A DNA stretch of 11,481 nucleotides, from assembly GCA_903911805.1 (NCBI GenBank), contig CAIWET010000212.1:1-11481 (forward strand), read 5' to 3'. The notes beneath the pieces were generated by a model that ran no database searches, had not been told where the DNA came from, and was given only the letters and a program-made list of their open reading frames with translations. This DNA comes from an uncultured Ignavibacteria bacterium (GTDB lineage: Bacteria; Bacteroidota; Ignavibacteria; Kapaibacteriales; UBA2268). This document shows, in pieces, positions 7,939-11,481 of this stretch (position 1 is its first letter; each line of letters starts with the position of its first letter). The translations under genes were made by a program, and so were the position numbers.

Positions 7939-7942
7939 TTTT

Positions 7943-8389
7943 CTAACCTTTCGCCGCAATTTTTATAGCAACTTTAATTCGATTATATGTACCACAACGG
8001 CAAATGTTTCCTTGCATTTCGGCATCTATTTGTTCATCGGTTGGATTTGGGTATTGCTTTAGCAATGAAGCTGCTTGCATCATTTGCCCTGGTTGACAAT
8101 ATCCGCACTGAGTAACATTTTCACTAACCCAGGCTTTTTGGAGAGGATGTGAGTTATCGGTTGATAATCCTTCGATAGTAGTAATTTTTTTACCAATAGC
8201 TTCTTGTACAGTTGTTAAGCAAGATCTTTCGGCAACATCATTTATTAATACGGTACAACTACCGCAAACACCAATACCACAACCATATTTTGTACCTGTT
8301 AATCCGATAATATCCCTTAAAGCCCAAAGCAATGGCATATCATTAGAAGCAGAAATATCGTAGTTTTTATTATTTACATTTAATATCAT
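7943..8389 (-). CDS. iorA: Molybdenum hydroxylase 2Fe-2S subunit (IorA type)
   Basis: This is the small iron-sulfur subunit that takes electrons from the molybdenum centre of IorB. From the ATG at 8389 it has 148 residues, typical of the family. Cysteines 37, 42, 45 and 57 (CGIGVCGSC and RSC) form the plant-ferredoxin-type cluster; cysteines 95, 98, 130 and 132 (CGYC and CRC) form the cluster nearest the molybdenum. All eight ligands are present. A TTG four codons upstream is possible, but GGGAG sits five bases before the ATG, so I prefer the ATG. No signal peptide is visible, which is normal for a partner exported bound to a Tat substrate. The gene ends five bases before the iorB start. No FAD subunit or cytochrome follows, so the electron acceptor is not encoded in this window. 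Confidence 0.95.
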   Translation of the reverse strand: MILNVNNKNYDISASNDMPLLWALRDIIGLTGTKYGCGIGVCGSCTVLINDVAERSCLTTVQEAIGKKITTIEGLSTDNSHPLQKAWVSENVTQCGYCQPGQMMQAASLLKQYPNPTDEQIDAEMQGNICRCGTYNRIKVAIKIAAKG

Positions 8390-8457
8390 AATTACTCCCA
8401 AATTTAAATATTGAGATATAAACTAATAATGATGAAAAATGTTTTATAATTTAGATT

Positions 8458-8874
8458 TTATGCAAAGTTTGAGTAAACTCTTTGATAGGAATTTTCATTT
8501 ATTTTTTGGCACATCATTGCTTCTTGCAAGTAAGATACAACCTTCATATTTAAAGTATCATGAATCGAATAAAAGTCAATTTCTCTAATATTTCTATAAG
8601 AATAAGGTGAGAATAAATTATAAGAATTGGATAATTTTGAGCCTTGATAAAATCCTAGCACAACTCTATCGGAATAACAGAAAATATAAAGGACTTTTTT
8701 ATTACCAAGTTTGTATGTAGGAATATCATCTATTAATTCTTCATTAACAAAAGGAAGGTTTATTAATAAAACTTCTCTTAATGCCATAAAAATGGAATAA
8801 AGATCTTTCGGCAAAGTTTGACTGAAAGATTTGACTTCAGGATTGATAGCATTATACCATTCTACATTTATCAT
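8458..8874 (-). CDS. DUF1801-like small protein of unknown function
   Basis: This is a 138-residue soluble protein with no signal peptide or membrane helix. The middle resembles DUF1801 (YdhG-like) proteins: an acidic-proline segment ELIDDIPTYKLGNKKVLYIF (46-65), then SDRVVLGFYQGSKL (68-81), as in the family's pattern of a short hairpin followed by a phenylalanine/glycine-rich strand. The N-terminal half is helical, with the family-like alternation of leucines around LPKDLYSIFMALREVLL (21-37). The match is by eye and moderate; the biochemical role of this family is not established. The ATG at 8874 shares one base with the stop of the J-domain gene (TAATG), so the two are probably translated together. 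About 68 bases separate it from iorA, so it may or may not belong to that operon. Confidence 0.65.
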   Translation of the reverse strand: MINVEWYNAINPEVKSFSQTLPKDLYSIFMALREVLLINLPFVNEELIDDIPTYKLGNKKVLYIFCYSDRVVLGFYQGSKLSNSYNLFSPYSYRNIREIDFYSIHDTLNMKVVSYLQEAMMCQKINENSYQRVYSNFA

Positions 8875-9119
8875 TATAAGATATATCTCTTTTTTTTAAC
8901 TAAGATTCGTTTATTTAAATAAAGACTATATTTTAGTCTATTATCAAGATTTCCCAAAATTTTATAAGCTTCCACTAGCTCCAAATATTCGTTTAGGCTG
9001 TCCTTTTCTCTAGGATTCACGTCCGGGTGAACTCTTTTTATTAACTCGTAAAAAGCCTTTTTAATCCCCTGTGTTGACGCTGTTCTTTCCACTCCTAGTA
9101 TTTTATAATAGTCTTTCAT
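8874..9119 (-). CDS. J-domain-only (DnaJ-like) protein
   Basis: This is an 81-residue protein made almost wholly of a J domain. It begins MKDYYKILGVERTAS, the standard helix I start of DnaJ proteins, and carries the HPD motif at residues 31-33 (KRVHPDVNP) needed to stimulate DnaK ATPase. Helix III follows (LNEYLELVEAYKILGN), then a basic tail KKKRYIL. The Gly/Phe, zinc-finger and C-terminal client-binding domains of full DnaJ (about 370 residues) are absent, so this is a specialised co-chaperone that would direct Hsp70 to a specific partner rather than the general DnaJ. ATG at 9119 is chosen because it matches the family start exactly; a GTG two codons upstream is possible. It overlaps the DUF1801-like gene by one base. 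Confidence 0.88.
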   Translation of the reverse strand: MKDYYKILGVERTASTQGIKKAFYELIKRVHPDVNPREKDSLNEYLELVEAYKILGNLDNRLKYSLYLNKRILVKKKRYIL

Positions 9120-9143
9120 AGACACTTTACAAGAATGTTCAAC

Positions 9144-9157
9144 ATTATATCATTATA
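9144..9157 (-). promoter_or_regulatory. Candidate -10 elements upstream of the J-domain gene
   Basis: Two exact TATAAT hexamers read on the minus strand, at 9157-9152 and 9149-9144, 25-38 bases before the ATG at 9119. A start about seven bases downstream of either would leave a short leader of some 20-30 bases. No good TTGACA-like -35 is present at 17 bases, and in such AT-rich DNA TATAAT occurs often by chance. The roughly 110-base gap between flhA and this gene is nevertheless the most natural place for a promoter of the downstream genes. Confidence 0.25.
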
Positions 9158-9230
9158 CCCCATACAAAAATATTAAAATATTCATTTCTATAACTCAGTA
9201 GTTATACCCAAATTATTAAAAGATATAAAA

Positions 9231-11354
9231 TTAATTTATAATATTTGCGTGAATCTCAACTTCGCAATCAGATGGTATTTCAGTGTAACTTATTACATTA
9301 ACCATTGAAAACTGATTTTTAATCATCCTATAGAAATATGGACGCACCTGAGCTGAGCAAATAACTATTGGCAAATACCCTAGCATAGTTATTTCATCAA
9401 TAGATTGAGATAAACTATTCTGAATATTCTTAACACTATCTAATGATAATCCCAAAGTTGGCATATTTGCAGCCTGATTATTTACTTGTAATGCTGTAGT
9501 CATTGTTTGTTCTATCTCTTGACCTAATGATATTGCGTGAATAACACCATATTGATCTTGATATAATTTCTTTATAGTTTCTGATAAATTATGTCTAACA
9601 AATTCTGTTAAGACATCAATATTTTTGGTTACTTTAGCATATTCCAAAAGTGATTCTAAAATTATTGGTAAATCTCTTATTGGAATTGATTCTTTTAATA
9701 AATTCTGCAGAACTTTCTGCACTATTGAAACAGGAAGAATATCAGGTGTAATTTCTTCAATTAACGCTGGATAATCTACTTTAAGATTTTCCATTAATTG
9801 TTTTACGTCCTGTCTGGTTAATAATTTGTCTGCATTTCTTCTTAATAATTCTGTTAAATGAGTTGTCAATACTGTTGCTGATTCAACTACAGTATAACCT
9901 TTTATTTCAGCATTTTCTCTTTCAGAATTACTAATCCAAACAGCTGGCAAACCAAATACTGGCTCTGTAACTGTAACACCAATTAATTCTCCATCAGCTG
10001 TTCCAGGATTCATTGCCAATAGATTATATGGATAAACAACATTTCTTGCTAATTCATTACCTCTAATTTTAATTACATATTCCTCAGGATCTAATTGGAG
10101 ATTATCTCTAACCCTTACTGGTGGTAATATTATTCCAAGTTCAGTTGCTAATTGTTTTCTTACATTGGTTATACGTTTAAATACATCTCCACCCTGACTT
10201 TCATCTACTAGCGATATTAATGAATATCCAAGTTCTATTTCCACAGGATCGATTTTCAATAAATCTTCAACTGGTGCTTCTTGAGGTTTTGCTGTTTCTT
10301 CGGCATCAGCCATTTCTTTTTGATGCACTATTTCCTGATTTTGGTCATCAGATCTTGTTTTTAAGAATGCAAATCCTGCTGTAGCAATTGCTAAAATTAA
10401 AAATGGCAAAATTGGGAATCCAGGAATAATACCGATTAATAACATACCAACTGAAGCCATATAAAGCACTTTTGGTTTACCACCAAATTGCTTCGCTAAC
10501 TCAATATTTAGATAATCTGATGAAGCAGATCTTGTTACAACCAAACCGCCAGCTACAGAAATCAATAATGATGGTATTTGAGATACTAATCCATCTCCAA
10601 TTGTTAGCATTGTAAAAGTAGATAATGCCTGTGTAGCAGACATATTCATTTGCACCATACCAATAATAAATCCACCGACAATATTAATAGCCGTAATAAT
10701 AATAGCTGCAATGGCATCACCACGAATAAATTTGGCAGCACCGTCCATTGCTCCATAAAAATCTGATTCTTTGGTCAATGCTTCTCTTCTTGTTCTTGCA
10801 GTTACTTCATCTATATATCCAGCATTTAAATCTGCGTCAATACTCATTTGTTTACCAGGCATTGCATCCAAAGTAAACCTTGCGGCAACCTCGGCTATAC
10901 GGGTAGAACCTTTTATAACTACTATAAAATTGATTACCATCAATATTATAAAAATTATAATACCTACCACGTAATTTCCTTTGATTACGAAACTTCCGAA
11001 TGCCTGAATAATTGTACCAGCGTGGCCATTTGATAGAATTAATCTGGTGGTGGCAACGTTCAATCCAAGTCGAAACAGTGTTGAAATAAGCAAAATAGTT
11101 GGAAATGATGAAAATTCTAATGGACTAATTAAATATATAGAAATCAATAAAATCAATATTGAGATGGACAAACTTATTGCAAGTAAGATATCCAAAAGAA
11201 ATGTAGGCAATGGAACAATTAATAAAGAAATTACCATCATTACGCCAATTGCTAAAGCAATATCTGAATTCTTTTTTGCCATTGGCAAAATTGTATCACC
11301 AATTCTGTTCAAATTTCCTGCGCTTAGAAACCCTATTTGTTGAGATTTAGCCAT
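9231..11354 (-). CDS. flhA: Flagellar type III export protein FlhA
   Basis: FlhA is the central membrane component of the flagellar export gate. Its cytoplasmic domain forms a ring that receives chaperone-substrate complexes. The 707 residues match the family. The first ~330 hold the membrane part, with helices at about 31-49, 52-74, 127-148, 212-232 and 296-330. The FHIPEP signature runs 152-175 (RIAEV, then ARFTLDAMPGKQMSIDADL), followed by DFYGAMDGAAKFIRGD (198-213), the conserved proton-coupling region. A charged linker (about 335-365) leads to the cytosolic domain to 707. MPGKQ with DFYGAMDGA and the strong overall FlhA resemblance argue against a virulence SctV. The ATG at 11354 lacks a well-placed ribosome binding site (GGAG is 16 bases away). 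A sigma-54-like site lies about 110 bases upstream; no other flagellar gene lies in the window. Confidence 0.97.
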   Translation of the reverse strand: MAKSQQIGFLSAGNLNRIGDTILPMAKKNSDIALAIGVMMVISLLIVPLPTFLLDILLAISLSISILILLISIYLISPLEFSSFPTILLISTLFRLGLNVATTRLILSNGHAGTIIQAFGSFVIKGNYVVGIIIFIILMVINFIVVIKGSTRIAEVAARFTLDAMPGKQMSIDADLNAGYIDEVTARTRREALTKESDFYGAMDGAAKFIRGDAIAAIIITAINIVGGFIIGMVQMNMSATQALSTFTMLTIGDGLVSQIPSLLISVAGGLVVTRSASSDYLNIELAKQFGGKPKVLYMASVGMLLIGIIPGFPILPFLILAIATAGFAFLKTRSDDQNQEIVHQKEMADAEETAKPQEAPVEDLLKIDPVEIELGYSLISLVDESQGGDVFKRITNVRKQLATELGIILPPVRVRDNLQLDPEEYVIKIRGNELARNVVYPYNLLAMNPGTADGELIGVTVTEPVFGLPAVWISNSERENAEIKGYTVVESATVLTTHLTELLRRNADKLLTRQDVKQLMENLKVDYPALIEEITPDILPVSIVQKVLQNLLKESIPIRDLPIILESLLEYAKVTKNIDVLTEFVRHNLSETIKKLYQDQYGVIHAISLGQEIEQTMTTALQVNNQAANMPTLGLSLDSVKNIQNSLSQSIDEITMLGYLPIVICSAQVRPYFYRMIKNQFSMVNVISYTEIPSDCEVEIHANIIN

Positions 11355-11481
11355 TTGGTTATTATTATCACTCCATTATTCTTCAATTATCAGGCAGACT
11401 AAACTTCCTACCTATATTTTTCAATCATTTACGTAATTTATTACTAAATTATATTTATACAATTACAAAAGACTTGCCAAA
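11355..11481 (-). other. Upstream region of flhA at window edge
   Basis: These 127 bases contain no reading frame that I can tie to a gene; all three minus-strand frames carry stops within the first 40 bases of the edge. Apart from the sigma-54-like element at the edge, the region has a TTACGTAA palindrome (11429-11436) and a distant GGAG before the flhA start. It probably serves as the leader of flhA. Confidence 0.5.
11464..11479 (-). promoter_or_regulatory. Candidate sigma-54 (-24/-12) promoter for flhA
   Basis: The minus strand reads TGGCAAGTCTTTTGTA, compared with the RpoN consensus TGGCACG-N4-TTGCA. Ten of the twelve consensus positions match and the spacing is exact. The -24 GG is intact, but the -12 GC is GT, a weakening change at a critical position. 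Transcription would start near 11453, leaving a leader of about 100 bases before the flhA ATG. RpoN control of flagellar structural genes is common in other phyla, which makes the location sensible. I cannot tell whether this genome has rpoN. Confidence 0.35.

Noticed and set aside
8398..8406. TAAATTTG on the minus strand upstream of iorA as a Bacteroidota-type -7 box
   Set aside because: It runs into the ribosome binding site and leaves no room for a leader before the ATG at 8389; no TTTG -33 element is in place.
9189..9206. Inverted repeat TATAACT / AGTTATA with a CAGT loop after the flhA stop, as a terminator
   Set aside because: The 7-bp stem is nearly all A-T apart from one pair, and no T run follows it on the minus strand, so it would be too weak for an intrinsic terminator.
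10771..11343. Three plus-strand open frames opposite the N-terminal half of flhA
   Set aside because: They overlap the strongly conserved FlhA membrane domain and the FHIPEP signature, lack recognisable motifs, and overlap each other in different frames.
9231..11354. Possible virulence type III secretion protein SctV instead of FlhA
   Set aside because: The FHIPEP signature, the AKFIRGD segment and the overall sequence fit FlhA better, and no injectisome genes are present.
11429..11436. TTACGTAA palindrome upstream of flhA as an operator
   Set aside because: The symmetry stops at eight bases and such palindromes are common in AT-rich DNA; there is no second copy nearby.

Overview
The window is AT-rich, and every gene I can support lies on the minus strand, so transcription runs from high to low coordinates. 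The combination of genes points to a flagellated member of the Bacteroidota/Chlorobiota/Ignavibacteria/Kapabacteria assemblage. It has a C-terminal type IX secretion (T9SS) sorting domain on a secreted enzyme, a lipoprotein-type LptC (so an LPS outer membrane), and a flagellar export gene, flhA. Weak Shine-Dalgarno sites at several starts also fit. The lineage is an inference from gene content, not from a marker gene.

In transcription order: flhA (11354-9231), preceded at the window edge by a sigma-54-like -24/-12 element, then about 110 bases of intergenic DNA. Next come a J-domain-only protein (9119-8874) and a DUF1801-like protein (8874-8458) that overlap by one base. A molybdenum hydroxylase module follows: the 2Fe-2S subunit iorA (8389-7943), the molybdopterin-binding subunit iorB (7938-5611), the maturation factor xdhC (5614-4511) and the cytidylyltransferase mocA (about 4506-3916). 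Then come a SAM-dependent methyltransferase (3876-3067) and a class V, isopenicillin-N-epimerase-like PLP enzyme (3065-1893). The array ends in housekeeping genes: lptC, tpiA and the start of pgsA, which is cut by the left window edge. Between iorA and pgsA most gaps are zero to a few bases and several are ATGA, TTGA or TAATG overlaps, so this looks like one long operon or two fused ones.

In the central module, MocA would make molybdopterin cytosine dinucleotide, XdhC would process and insert it, IorB would hold it at the active site, and IorA would carry electrons through two 2Fe-2S clusters. The oddest point is that IorB has both a twin-arginine (Tat) signal at its N-terminus and a T9SS type A sorting domain at its C-terminus. 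This implies a cofactor-loaded molybdoenzyme exported folded across the inner membrane and then sent across the outer membrane to the cell surface. IorA has no signal of its own and would have to travel bound to IorB.

Other points worth a second look are: mocA, whose conserved nucleotide-binding loop lies upstream of its first possible NTG start codon; a perfect 15-bp hairpin inside the start of pgsA; and the sigma-54-like site in front of flhA. No RNA genes, insertion sequences, CRISPR arrays or long repeats were seen.
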